From Astropecten irregularis (lineage: Eukaryota; Echinodermata; Asteroidea; Paxillosida; Astropectinidae), in contig OZ020250.1 of assembly GCA_963971285.1 (NCBI GenBank), positions 21,046,783 to 21,110,782 of the forward strand: a stretch of DNA of 64,000 nucleotides. The letters run 5' to 3'. The notes beneath the pieces were generated by a model. It saw nothing but the letters and a program-made list of their open reading frames with translations, ran no database searches and was not told the origin of the DNA. A program made the translations under genes and the position numbers. The stretch's first letter is position 1. The number at the start of each line of letters is the position of its first letter. Of this stretch, positions 22,301-32,866 are shown piece after piece.

Positions 22301-25300
22301 TGCTAACCATACCGTTTCTATCCTAATCTAGCAACTGGAAAAGTGCTGGAATGAACTGACCAAGGTGATCAGTTCTCTGTCAAACCCTGAGGAGGAACTT
22401 CGTAATGCCAGCTTTGAAGTCAGGAAACTAGCCACGCAGATGTACAACCTGACGGGAAAAGCCAAGGTCAGAATCAAAACTCTCTTACTCCTCGTGAGAC
22501 ATGGGCTTTAGGGACTAGGGTTAAAGGTAGTATACTTTGGTAGCATACCGGACAGAAATCATTACAGATTTACCTATAACTTACAGGGTATAAAGATGGT
22601 AGAAACATACCGTTAAAATGTTTCTGCCTGAAATGCAGTATTTATCCAAAAAAGAGTAAAACCAATGACCAAGAAATGTTTTGATCTTTTAAATATAAAA
22701 AATAACAATGAAAAGACTTGAGAAATACTGTGGCCATTTTTCACTGTTTTCTCAAAAAGTGTGCACCGTATGTGACTGAAATTTTCACAGATGACTGTTA
22801 CTGTATCTGTCTTGATATTTTTGCCCATGAATCTGCATTTCTTTGACAAAAACCAAAGTATGATATTACCTTTAACACATGGTGCACCATACTTTTGTCA
22901 CACTTTAGGTATTAACTCTGTTTGTCTTCTTTTTCAATCTGACTTCTCATTCCTCACGTTCAGATAGGCGCTGTGTGCGAATACATCAAGACCCTTCTGG
23001 AGAACCAAGGATTAAAATTCCTGGTCTTTGCCCACCACAAGGAGGTACTGACAGCATTGGCTCAGACTGTTGCCGCATTCGCCAAGGAGCACAAGGCGCC
23101 TATCAAATACATCCGAATCGACGGCGACGTACCCAGCTTAGAGAGAATGGTAAGGAAATGCGTCAACATCTTTGTAGCAGGTTGCTATGGCAAAAGACAC
23201 TTTAATTAAAAGATGTGGTTTCTGCTAACGCTGTGAAAAATTTTGTTTATATTTGTGTATTTGGTGGCATAATGACCCGCTTTTAAACATGATGTAACCA
23301 AAAACTTGTGATGAAGGGCGTTTGTCATTTTTTCATGACTCACCGAAAATTATAATTTAGAGAATCATTTATTATCTTAAACACCAATGCTTAAACACCA
23401 TGCTTTAGTAGCATTACTTTGTTCATTTGGGGAGGTATTTGGTTTTTGAATTTTCATGATTTTTTTTATCCATATTTTTCAGAGCTGTCAAAACTTATCC
23501 TGAAAAGAAGATGATTTTTGTCGAACAATTAGTGAAATGCTTGTGTGTCGGATCACGGCACATTATTTTCAAATGCCTCTAATTGTATCATTGTATGAAG
23601 AGCTTAGTGATAAATTGTGACATTACCAACATAGGGCTGGAGCTTGGTAGAGCAACAAGTATGATAATCCGAAGGTTGCTGGTTCGAATCCCTTATTTAA
23701 TTGACTTAAAATTTGACATATTCGCACCCTCAGTGTACTATATTGTTGAACACATATTTATTCTATCACCATTTTGAAGTGAATATCCGGTTTCTGTTGA
23801 CCATGCAGCATTTAGTGAAACAATTCCAAACGGACGATAACACCAGAGTGGCTGTACTCAGCATCTTAGCAGCAGGCACAGTGAGTACTGTATGAGATTG
23901 GAAGCCACAGCCACAGCCAGAGATTTGAGACACAGCCATAAAAGACATGAAATAGTAGAATTCTACCAGACTGGAACACGATTCACACATTGTCTGGCTA
24001 ATATTAGCAGACTTTATAATGCCTTCTAATGGGAGACTTTTGAGACGTTGTTGGCAGCAGACTGAAGTCTCTTTTTTGCTATCTCTGAGCAAGCGCGCGT
24101 TGTTGTGCGTGTGCAGCTTGAAGACCCAGCTCCAAAGTTCCCATTACTGCCGTATTTTCCTCTTAAATGTGCATATTATTGAACTCATTTTAATTAACAT
24201 CTTAATATAATGGTGGGTAGCCGTGTCAGTCAGATAACAATATAGAATAGAAAAATACAAGTAGCACTTTATTGACTACCTAGAGTTTAAAATGTGCATA
24301 AGCTTTTGTTGCAACAAGCTGATGAAGTAGTTGTTGCTACGAAAGCTTATGCACATTTTAAAATCTAGTTAGTCAATAAAGCGCTACTTGTATTTTTCTA
24401 TAATTAACGTCTGTAAATGTACAGTCATTAAAATGAAAGGGAATCATAGTTGCCGATAATTATTCTGATGCTACATGGACACATCTTGCCAAACTCTTGT
24501 GGAATGGCCTATTTACATATTTTATGAATTCACCATGTGAAGTTGCAAGTACCAGTGATGACCATTGCTTGACCCTCTGATCTAGGGACTGACCTTGACC
24601 GCTGCCAGCCAGGTGGTCTTTGCCGAGCTGCACTGGACGCCGGGAATCCTGGAACAATGTGAGGACAGAGCTCATCGTATCGGTCAGGTGAACGCCATCC
24701 ATGTCCATTATCTGGTTGCTAGGGGAACCATTGATGAGTGGTTGTGGTCAGCATTGTCCAAGAAGGTGAGGGATCAACTCAATATCAAGATCCCCATAAT
24801 TGGAGCCATTTAATTTCATACTTTGGTTTTTGTTAAAGAAATGCAGATTAATAGGCAAAATTATCAAGAAAGATACTGTAACTTTGAGGAGATTCTAGTA
24901 GGTTTCCAAATGCCTGACCATCCTAACGCATCTATGGCAGATTCTTACTGTTACCGTTGTGGTTTGACCGAAGGTTAACGTGCTGAGTAGCACTCTGAAT
25001 GGCAGAGTCCAACATCTGCAGATGGAATCTAAAAACGCAGAGGAGGTAGAGTTCCTGAAACACGCTGCAGCTTGGTTGCCTAGCAACAGAGACCTACAGG
25101 ATGACAAGAGCTTCTTTTTCGGCAGCAAGGTTTGTGACATGTAACCATGACAGTATGTAATCATATTTAGCCTATTAAGGCAGGGGTTGATTTCACGAAG
25201 CCCTATGATCGATCGTGACTCGTGTTAAGAAGGATAGCCCATCATATCCTACGTAGTGCTGCATCGCATCATCATAAGTCATACGACGATCAACATATCT

Positions 25301-28300
25301 GGAGCTTAAAATGGTTAAACATTTTGCTGTACATAATTTCACTTGCAACTGTAGCAAGACAAAAGCTAGTCTTCCTCAATGACTAGGCCTACCCTCACTG
25401 AAAGGACTGAACGCAACATGTCTGTTCATCAGTGTGTTTCCATGATAGTAGAAGCAAAGTAAAATAAATGGAAGAATTGTGACCAACATTGTGTTCTGGA
25501 TTTTATCACAGAATCAAAGTCAAGACATCCGGCGTTTCTTTACACCTGGTCATCACGTCGAAGGAACCAAGAAGAAAAAACGTAAACATTCCTCACTCAG
25601 CGTGCCGGCCGAAACTCCACCGAACCCACACAGGGTGTCCAGCACAGACGCTAGCTCTACGAGTATGATCTACATCAGTGACGATGACGATGACTTCAGA
25701 GCCACCAAGAAACTGCGACACTGTAAGGACTTGAGTCCCAAGGAGCTGTTTTCCGAAGAGGGTGACACTAGTGTCCTGGCTTGTTCCACACCAGATGAAG
25801 GTGTCCAGGATTCTGATGTGGACTCTAGATCAGTTGAAGATACTCCAACTAGACGAGATGCGGGCATCTTGTCAGAATGTTTCATCGCGGATGACCTTCC
25901 TGCAATGAAGAGTAATAAGAAGCGCCGATGTAGCAGCAAAGAGAAAATGGGTATAGCTACAGAATCTCCGCTGATTTCACGTCCAAGAACATTTGATGAA
26001 GGTGACTCTGAGATCAGTCAGGACATGAATACACCAGCCATACCACAGAGCAGAAAGAAAGATGATACTCACTCTACGACTCACAAAACCAGCAAACGTC
26101 TCCAAATTGACAGTCCTTGTACTCCCAAATCATTTAGACATCAATCAGAAGGGTTGATGAGTTCATCCACTGAAGTGGTGGACATTGTCTGGAAGTGTTG
26201 TGCTTGTACTTTTGAGAACCACCCCGACCTTCCATTCTGTGAGATATGCAGCACACCAAGGAAGACCACAAGGAGACAAGTGCCGAAAACAAGAACAGGG
26301 ACACCTCGGGATGGTACAGTGTCTGGACCATCCAAAAAGCAGAGTCCCGGTCTCTCCCATGATGCTGACTCACAAGATGCTTCACGTTCAAAAGACAAAT
26401 CCTCATCTCAAAGTTCAAGAAATTTCACATCAGAACCTACTCCCAGTGGTTCTCTGAAAGGTACAAAGATGGATCAGGCTGGTCAGAGCAGCTACTTGCA
26501 TCCCACACCCCTGAATGGAGATGAAGCAAAAGCTGCTCAAACCGCCGATGAAGAGGACGACATGTTGTCAAGTTGTGAATCAACAGAAATCTTGTCAAGA
26601 ACTGATAATCCCTCAGACTATGTGATACTTTCTGACTCAGCCACCCATGAAGACTTGGAACACAAATCTACCGAATTCCAAACATCGGTCAGTGAGCCAA
26701 ACCTACTTGGAGAGACTGAAGAAGCAACTGATGACTCTCTTACAGAAGAATCCACATCTGAACAAAACGAATGGACTTGTGTCGATCCTTACTGCTGCTA
26801 CCCGAACAAGACTTACAACAGTGAATGCGAAGTGTGCCTGAGTCCAAGACCCACATGCCAAGTGTCTTCGACTTCAAGGCCCTCTGGTTTCATCACAGCT
26901 TCTCGGGTTCATCAATCAAATCCAAGCAAAGACTCAAAGCCAGAGTTGCTGGAGGAAGCACCACCTGAGGAAACAGCATCCACTTTGGAGCAGACAGACA
27001 CTACCGATGACGTCGTCCACCATGAATCTTTTCTGTATTTTCCTAGCAGACACACTGACAGAATCTACCTGTATGACCAGGTTGGTAAATATGCAGCGCA
27101 GCTCTTATTTTCCATTTGAAAAAGTGTATGATTTAATTCATTTGTCATTGCCAAACCTTGGATTCTGTGCCATCAAAAAAATGCACATGTCATAAAATTT
27201 AGGTCCGATGAATTTTGCCGAAGAATATGCCAGAAGAAAAATCCATCAATAAATGAATAGTGGGCACCGTAATGGGAGTGGAAATTTCACCGATGACTCT
27301 TACTGTGTCTTTCTTGATTATTTTTGCAAATGAATAGTATTTATAAAAGTATGAAATTACCTTGAACATTTGAGTCATTATTTCATATTTGTCGGGTTTG
27401 TTTGTGTATCTCAGGATGGAAATGCACTCGACTGTAGCTTCCTAGCCATTGATCTACAGCACCGTGACCTTGATGCCTTACCAGAGGTCCTTCACAATCA
27501 GCATAGCATGAGCATCGCCATGCGGTTTCTCAGAGAATGGAATAGGTAGGTATTAGTGCACTGTCACATTTTTGTTTTTAATGTAAACTGGGAATGTCTA
27601 ACAGACGTTTTAATGTATTTTGAATCTCTGTGTAGTATGAATTGTGGAAATGTACAGGGAGTTCTTACACTGCTGCTACGACTGCACCTTTGATGAAGAA
27701 AATTAGGGTAGAGCACTTAAAGACCAACTAGGAGAATAACTACATAAGCTTTCGTAGTAACAAATATGAAGTAGTTGTTACTACGAAAGCTTTAGTTATT
27801 CTCCTAGTTGGTTTTTAAGTGCTACCCTTTATCATTTCGATAGACTGACACAACTATCCACGATTTTGCCTCTTTGATGTTATCAATGGATCAATGTAGA
27901 CAAGATGATTTTCCTCGGGACTATAAATGAAATGGAAATGAAACTAAATCTTCAATCGGCTTGGCTTAGAGCCAATGACTTCCTGTATTGCCAATATGAC
28001 TTCCTGTATTGCCAATATGACATCCTGTATACTGATACAGACATCCTACCGGTTACACCACTAAGGTATCGGGTTACTAGTCATATACACGTACTGAAAC
28101 AAATACTTGCAAGTTTAGCTCATAATTGTTGTCATACCTATGGAAGTCATAGCATTTGATGTGCATGACATTCATTAGTCTGTCATTTATTTCATAAATT
28201 CAGTTTGAACGAGGTGAAGAGGAAACAATTACGGAAGATGGGAGACATGTTTGACAGTCCTATACAAGCACTGGAAGCCATGAAGAAAGGCCAACCCTAC

Positions 28301-31300
28301 CAGCTATGCACCAAGAGACACATCACTAAGGTATTAAGCTCATATCTCATGGGTCATTCCCATGTACTTGTCCAGGGCTGGATTTCACCAAACTCATCGT
28401 AACTTACTATCAATCGTAGGACTTATGATGCATTGCAGCCCTACGTAGGATACGTAGGGTTATCCTTCGTAATTCGGCTTTGAGAAATTGACGCCTGGAT
28501 ATGTAAACCTTATTTCAGTAAGAAATTTCCTGTGTTCTTGATGAAACTTCCTCCAGAATGACCTGGCAGACGCTGCCAGACAGAAGGCGGAGTCTCTCGG
28601 TGGTAGAGTGAGAGTCATCTCAAAGACCAGATCAACTAATCCGATCACCAAGCAGAGATCCCATCAAAAGATGTCGGATGATGAGAACAAGCCAGCTGCC
28701 GTCCCGTCCTGCTCAGGTACGAACAACACCACAAACATAACCCCGGTTCACACTCCTTGAAGATCCTTCATGCTATAAAGCAAAATTGGTGTCAGTCAAC
28801 TAGATATTTGTACAACGCCACAAACTAATTCAGAATGCAGTACACTACATAAGTAGTCAATTCCATTTTACTTCAGAAGAATGATTTAGTATGCTGCTTA
28901 ATTTTTGAATTTCTTTGTTGGCATGTACAAACACAAAACTGATCTTTGAAAATTAATAAGAAAGACTACCTAGTTGAGAAATGTGTCAAATGTAAAAATG
29001 TGGAAAAAAAATATATGATTGGCACTAGCCTGCAGTAGTTTTTTCAGTTACTTGTTTGACCATCGTACGTCTTGTTACAAATTCAGGAACACAAATGATT
29101 GATCCAAAATTATTTAATCTATCCTTGTCTAGGATCCATCTCGTTACCATCACAGTCCAACCCCGTGTCGTGTGAGGCCGGCCGCGGCACCAGCCCCAAG
29201 TTGAAGAAAGGAAGTTATGTTCAGGTATGCATGTCTGTTTATTCTGTGTGTGCTAGTGAAACTGAACAATAATTGAATTTGTACTTTTGAGATTTGAAGC
29301 TATGGGTGCATTCGTTTAGCTCCCCCGGGTCAGCCCTTTCTGGGAATGGTCGTGTTTTACTGCACAAAACAAGCGAGAGAATGGGACCGAGGTTGACTGG
29401 TGTTGACCCGAGGGAGCTTAACGAATGCACCCAATGCTTGGTACATGGAAATACTAGAAATGTTACGATGACCACCATGTATTTCTCTTCCTGAGGACCA
29501 ACAGAGCATACCGCTCGGAACATCCAGTTAAACCTTCGGTTTTTTCCGGAACCACACACCCACTCCAAAAAAAAGAGTATATACATGGTGTTTACAACAA
29601 ATCTCATTCTTACTATCATACTTTTGTTTCTCTTTATTGATTTATTTCTTGTTCATTCTGTTTCTAGGCTGTTGATGGTGAAGGGCGCCCTCTATGTGTC
29701 TTTTGTGGTAAGGTTGCATCTGTATCTGCATCGGAGACGAGACATAGTGATGAAGCATGGGATACGAGGTATTGCTCGGAAGCCTGCAAAGACAATCATC
29801 AAGTGAGTTTGTCTACATCATGCTTATCTACACTCTCTCATCTCATTGACTGTCTCTCTGAACTTTGTCCAAGTTTCACACTGCTGTTAAAAACATGGTT
29901 TTCTATGGAGCTCCACAAGTGCCATTCCACTTATCCAGATAACCACTTAATTTATCTTGCTAAGTCGACTCATTAAGCCCGTCAACTTATCGAGATAATT
30001 TATCTGTGCAAGATGAGTTGGTGAAATCTACAAAGTTGGCATATCCTGATAATTTATCTCACCAAGACGACTTACTGAAAGAAGGAAGCCCACTTGTCCT
30101 GATAGTTTACCTTGTAAAGACGCCTTAATAAAACTGAGGTTATTTATCAGGATAAGACGACTTTTTGAATGCACTTCGTTGACTTGGCCAGATAAATTAT
30201 CAGGATAAGTTGACTTGGCGTTTTCATTAAAAGTTATCTTGTTGAGATAATTATTGAGACAATTCGACTTTTTCCACTCCAAAAATTGATTCGTTGAGAT
30301 AAATCATCTGAATGACACTTGTGGAGCACCATAGTTGTTTTCTTCTAAATCAAATGTTATGTTGTGAACACTGTAAAAACTACACTTAAACTCATCAACA
30401 GTGCAGTTTTAAATATTTCACATTTTTTTATTAGTTTATTGACGTCTGATTTTCAATTTCATTTCATGTTTAATAGCTTCGATGGGGCAGCAGCAAGTAT
30501 GTACGTGACCAGCTACTGGAAGCAGAGCATGGAGTATGTCAGCTATGTGGACTGGAAGCTCAACAACTCTTCAGTAATATCAAGTCAGTTGGCTTCTTAT
30601 GGTCATTCAGACAGTTTATCATCTGATTGAATGATCGATTGAATTTGTTTGATTTATTAGTTGATGCATTGGTTCATCCACTGATTGATGCATTGATTGA
30701 TTGCTTAACTCATTCCTTGACTTATTGGTTGATACTTTGGATAATTTCAATTTTTTGACTCATTGGTTGATACTTAAGTAAGTTGATTTGTTGATTAATC
30801 CATTACTTGACTCATTACTTGACCTGTTGGTTGATATGTTAGTTGATACTTTAGTTGAGTCATTTAGTGATCCATTGCTTGAGTCATCACTTGACTTATT
30901 GGTTGATACTTTTGGTGTTTCATTTTGTGACTTATTGGTTGATACTTTATTTGATCCTTTGTTGATTTATTGATAAATCCATTGCTTGACTCATTTATAC
31001 TTGACCTGTTGGTTGATATATTAGTTTATACTAGTTGATTCATTTAGTGATCATCCACTGCTTGATTCATTGTTTGTTTAATACAGTGGTTGGATAATTT
31101 CATGATTTGTTGTGTGAATCATTTGTTGACTTATTGATTGTTTCACTGTTTGATGTAGAACTTGATTTACTTCTCACAATAAAGTCACATAAAAAATTTC
31201 ATTGGAAAAAGATAAGGACCTAAACATTTACTCTGTGTGATTTGTACTGGTTTTTATGAATTTTAACATTTGTATTTTGTTTTGGATGTTGACATTTTGT

Positions 31301-32193
31301 TCAGAGATGCAGCAAAAGCTGAGAGGAAGGAGATACTTCAGCACAGCGCCTTCTCAAAGATGTCAACTCATCGACTGAATGAAATCATCCGAAATCCGTC
31401 ATCAGGACAGGTACTGCATAGAGGTGTTTGTTTGTTTACTTGTTTGTTTGTTCATTCATTTGTTTAATACAAGTAATCAGCTGCTGCACACTGCTCCTAG
31501 CAGGATCTGTCTCAAAGGCAGTTTACCCTTTGATAAAGATCCTGCTAGGTCTGAAACGTCATGAGGCCCTCCTATCTGTTTGTTTGTTTGTGTTATTTTG
31601 TTTTCTGGTTGGATATTGATTTTTTTTTTTTTCAGATTTGGAGGATTTTCTTTGTTTTCTTTGAAGTCTAAATTGATTGACATGGATTGAATAAAATTGT
31701 CCATAATCTGTCATTTGGAAAAGCAGTGCTGAGGTTGGCTGGCACTCATTGCTTGCCAACTCCCAGGAGCGATGACAAGTTATGTTAGTGGTATTGATAT
31801 TTTATAATTATGGTTGAGACAAAAGTGACCCATGCCATACGAGTTGCCAAAAGGAAAGCTCAGAATCCACCTGATAGGTCAATTGTTCCAAGCAGTGACC
31901 ATCCCTCCCCACACACTGTCCCACAGGAGCTACACACAAACTGACTCTCCACAAGGATCTAATTGTCTGTCAGCTCATAAAAGTAATATAATTTGATTGT
32001 TTCATTATTTCAGTTCTGGCATGCTGACCACATCGTAGCAGTAATGGAAGGCGGTGGATTGTGTTCTCTGGACAACTATCGCACCTTGTGCGTTCTGTGT
32101 CACGACAAAGTCACTGCCCAGCAGAATTCCAGACGGAGGAATAAGATCAAGTCTGCTGGAATTCCGGATATTCGCTCTTTTTTTAACTCTTGA
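19308..32193 (+). CDS. ZRANB3: ZRANB3: SNF2 translocase / HNH nuclease
   Basis: Annealing helicase and structure-specific endonuclease that remodels stalled forks with polyubiquitinated PCNA. Coding exons: 19308-19411, 19543-19561, 19794-19972, 20312-20543, 21173-21291, 21517-21589, 21899-21970, 22332-22466, 22964-23149, 23809-23880, 24586-24765, 24974-25129, 25512-27080, 27415-27545, 28204-28330, 28557-28716, 29133-29224, 29668-29802, 30477-30583, 31305-31410, 32014-32193. They join in frame to 1,377 residues; the human protein is 1,079, the excess being mainly exon 13 (523 codons). Visible: Walker A DEMGLGKT (40-47), DESH (138-141), LTGTPA (about 166-171), EDRAHRIGQ (423-431), PIP-like SQDIRRFF (512-519), NZF (736-755), a second NZF-like finger (930-951), HNH with DH (1323-1324), N1339 and CxxCH (1344-1348). 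The start ATG follows an in-frame context matching the family's FLP...LMPFQ opening; the N-terminus is shorter than in human. Family identity is clear from alignment by eye over the whole length. Confidence 0.95.
20203..20255. repeat. GGAGGGCCTGACG repeat, copy 2
   Basis: TTAGGAGGGCCTGACGCGTTTCGATCCTAGCAGGATCTTTCTCAAAGGC layout (given here in outline) in ZRANB3 intron 3; GATCC/GGATC hairpin next to the GAAACG box. Confidence 0.65.
20660..20944. repeat. tRNA-like SINE followed by GATTTCAC foldback copy 2
   Basis: 20,660-20,790 holds GTAGAGC and GGGTTCGAACCC, A- and B-box-like, then TGTCCTTGAGCAA. 20,794-20,944 is a full foldback copy, GGGGTCGATTTCACTGAAC to ATGAAATTGACTCC, in ZRANB3 intron 4. 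Confidence 0.65.
22521..22875. repeat. TTAA-flanked MITE, copy 5
   Basis: Complete copy in ZRANB3 intron 8, TTAAAGGTAGTATACTTTGG to AGTATGATATTACCTTTAA, same orientation as the copy at 11,013. Confidence 0.8.
23633..23695 (+). repeat. tRNA-like SINE fragment
   Basis: GCTTGGTAGAGC (A-box-like) and GGTTCGAATCCC (B box) 36 bases apart, plus-strand orientation, in ZRANB3 intron 9. No cloverleaf good enough to call a tRNA. Confidence 0.55.
24213..24408. repeat. Long inverted repeat with hammerhead-like core
   Basis: Arms of about 65 bp (ATAGAAAAATACAAGTAGC... and its complement, including TTTAAAATGTGCATAAGCTT) meet around GCTGATGAAGTAG TTGTTG CTACGAAAGC (in outline): CTGATGA at 24,319, a GTAG/CTAC stem and GAAA at 24,341. 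Preceded by GGTAGCCGTGTCAGTC. In ZRANB3 intron 10. Confidence 0.7.
24810..24889. repeat. TTAA-flanked MITE fragment
   Basis: TTAATTTCATACTTTGGTTT, then GAAATGCAGATTAATAGGC; one terminus of the family in ZRANB3 intron 11, a few tens of bases after exon 11. Confidence 0.55.
25181..25300. repeat. GATTTCAC foldback family, copy 3
   Basis: Reverse orientation: GGGGTTGATTTCACGAAGCC, GATCGATCGTGACTC, then ATCATAAGTC. The distal terminus is lost. ZRANB3 intron 12. Confidence 0.65.
25512..27080 (+). other. ZRANB3: ZRANB3 exon 13: PIP-like box, disordered linker, two zinc fingers
   Basis: Residues 510-1032, Ser/Asp/Glu-rich and probably disordered. Opens with [10 protein letters not shown], the position of the family's PCNA-interacting PIP box; the usual Gln is replaced by Ser when aligned on I-x-x-F-F, with a Gln one residue earlier. 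First NZF: W736, C738, C741, N745, C752, C755, the ubiquitin-binding finger known in vertebrates. Second finger-like unit: W930, C932, C937, N941, C948, C951. Ends in [17 protein letters not shown], the conserved entry to the substrate-recognition region. Confidence 0.9.
27190..27368. repeat. TTAA-flanked MITE fragment
   Basis: GTGGGCACCGTAATGGGAGT, GGAAATTTCACCGATGACTC and TATGAAATTACCTT match the right half of the family. ZRANB3 intron 13. Confidence 0.6.
27703..27862. repeat. Second long inverted repeat of the GCCGTGTCAGTC type
   Basis: Arms GTGCTACCC/GGGTAGAGCAC and ACCAACTAGGAGAATAACTA with its complement fold around AGTAGTTGTTACTACGAAAGC. Flanked on the right by GACTGACACAACTATCCAC, the complement of the left flank of the element at 24,213. 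ZRANB3 intron 14. Confidence 0.65.
28373..28498. repeat. GATTTCAC foldback family, copy 4
   Basis: CTGGATTTCACCAAACTCAT to GAGAAATTGACGCCTGG in ZRANB3 intron 15; carries the GATGCATTGCAGCCCTACGT landmark. Confidence 0.75.
29306..29434. repeat. Inverted-repeat element (GGGTGCATTCG termini)
   Basis: Left GGGTGCATTCGTTTAGCTCC, right GGGAGCTTAACGAATGCACCC; about 29-bp arms and a short non-coding middle. ZRANB3 intron 17. Confidence 0.75.
29902..30334. repeat. MITE with internal GATAA-rich subrepeats
   Basis: Left CTATGGAGCTCCACAAGTG, right CACTTGTGGAGCACCATAG. The interior is made of degenerate units of about 30-35 bp around TCCTGATAATTTATCT and AAGTCGACTT. ZRANB3 intron 18. Confidence 0.75.
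30640..31160. repeat. Degenerate TTGATTCATTGG minisatellite
   Basis: About 500 bp of diverged copies of TTGACTCATTGGTTGATACT and shorter variants, in ZRANB3 intron 19. The open frame across it (LVDTLVES-like) is a by-product of the repeat. Confidence 0.75.
31490..31577. repeat. GGAGGGCCTGACG repeat, copy 3 (reversed)
   Basis: CCTAGCAGGATCTGTCTCAAAGGC faces TTTGATAAAGATCCTGCTAGG and CTGAAACGTCATGAGGCCC (in outline), so the element folds back on itself. ZRANB3 intron 20. Confidence 0.65.
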
Positions 32194-32389
32194 AAACTTG
32201 CCACTTGTAGATTCTTCCCGGACCTGATATTTTTGGAGATTGTAATTTAAGTTGTTTTAATTGCATATTATCCACTATATTTACCTTGTAATAACTCTTA
32301 CATGCTATTTCTGCCGAAGTTCATTCCCTAGTTTTATTAAGTTTTTAAAGACTTGAAGAATGCAGGACTGTAGAGCCCAGGCACTTTGC

Positions 32390-32700
32390 TTATATTAGAT
32401 TGGTTTTGATTGTCCTAACTTGGATTAAGTTCAGAGAATGTGCCATATGGATACTACAGTGTAGTATTTTGAAAGACACAGGATTTTCACTTTGTATGGG
32501 GCTTGTTGGCCCAACTTGGTCAAAGTCCAAAGAATGTGAAATAGGACTGCAGTGTGGTATTTTGAAAGACACTGGACTGAAGAGCCGAGGCACTATAGCA
32601 TTGGGTCTTGATGACCCATTTGCAACTTGTTTCAAATCCACAGAATGTTCCATAGGGATACTGCTAGCTCAGTGTGATATTTTAAAGGACACATGACTTT
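32390..32700. repeat. Three degenerate tandem copies in the ZRANB3 3' region
   Basis: AACTTGG.TTAAGTTCAGAGAATGTG recurs at about 32,417, 32,513 and 32,624, each followed by TAGTATTTTGAAAGACAC or a variant. Related single pieces occur at 22,197, 40,745 and 40,995. Confidence 0.65.
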
Positions 32701-32860
32701 TCTCCCTTATCCACAATGAAACATGAAAAACATTGAAAAAAATGAATTGAACTTGAATAATTCTAAACCATTCCAAAGAGTTCATAGACATTCTTATATG
32801 AACGCTCTCACTCAATGCTAAAGATCTGTCTTGAAGTTGTCCTGTCATGTTAGTGAAATT

Positions 32861-32866
32861 AATAAA
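32861..32866 (+). terminator. Candidate poly(A) signal, ZRANB3
   Basis: AATAAA about 670 bases after the ZRANB3 stop; the first perfect plus-strand match I saw. Use is not shown. Confidence 0.4.

Larger units (their letters stand above)
19308..25129 (+). other. ZRANB3: ZRANB3 helicase core exons 1-12
   Basis: Residues 1-509. SNF2 motifs are intact: ATP-binding DEMGLGKT is split over exons 2 and 3 (exon 2 is only 19 bp), DESH in exon 4, [10 protein letters not shown] at the exon 4 end, RIDG in exon 9, arginine finger region ...DRAHRIGQ in exon 11. The acceptor of exon 4 was set at 20,312 because this keeps the human loop length between DVR and LVGYG; 20,324 is an alternative that shortens it by four residues. 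Introns hold a TTAA MITE (intron 8), foldback copies and a hammerhead-like inverted repeat (intron 10). Confidence 0.9.
29668..32193 (+). other. ZRANB3: ZRANB3 C-terminal HNH nuclease exons
   Basis: Four exons encode paired Cys residues (LCVFC, YCSEAC, CQLC) followed by [16 protein letters not shown], the family's HNH entry, then LDN and LCVLCH. The last residues read [10 protein letters not shown]. In vertebrates the corresponding end carries an APIM PCNA motif; here the end repeats the DIR-x-FF core of the internal PIP box instead. Confidence 0.9.

Noticed and set aside
30788-30973. LVDTLVES-like repeat peptide
   Set aside because: Lies within a diverged minisatellite in a ZRANB3 intron; not flanked by splice sites in phase.
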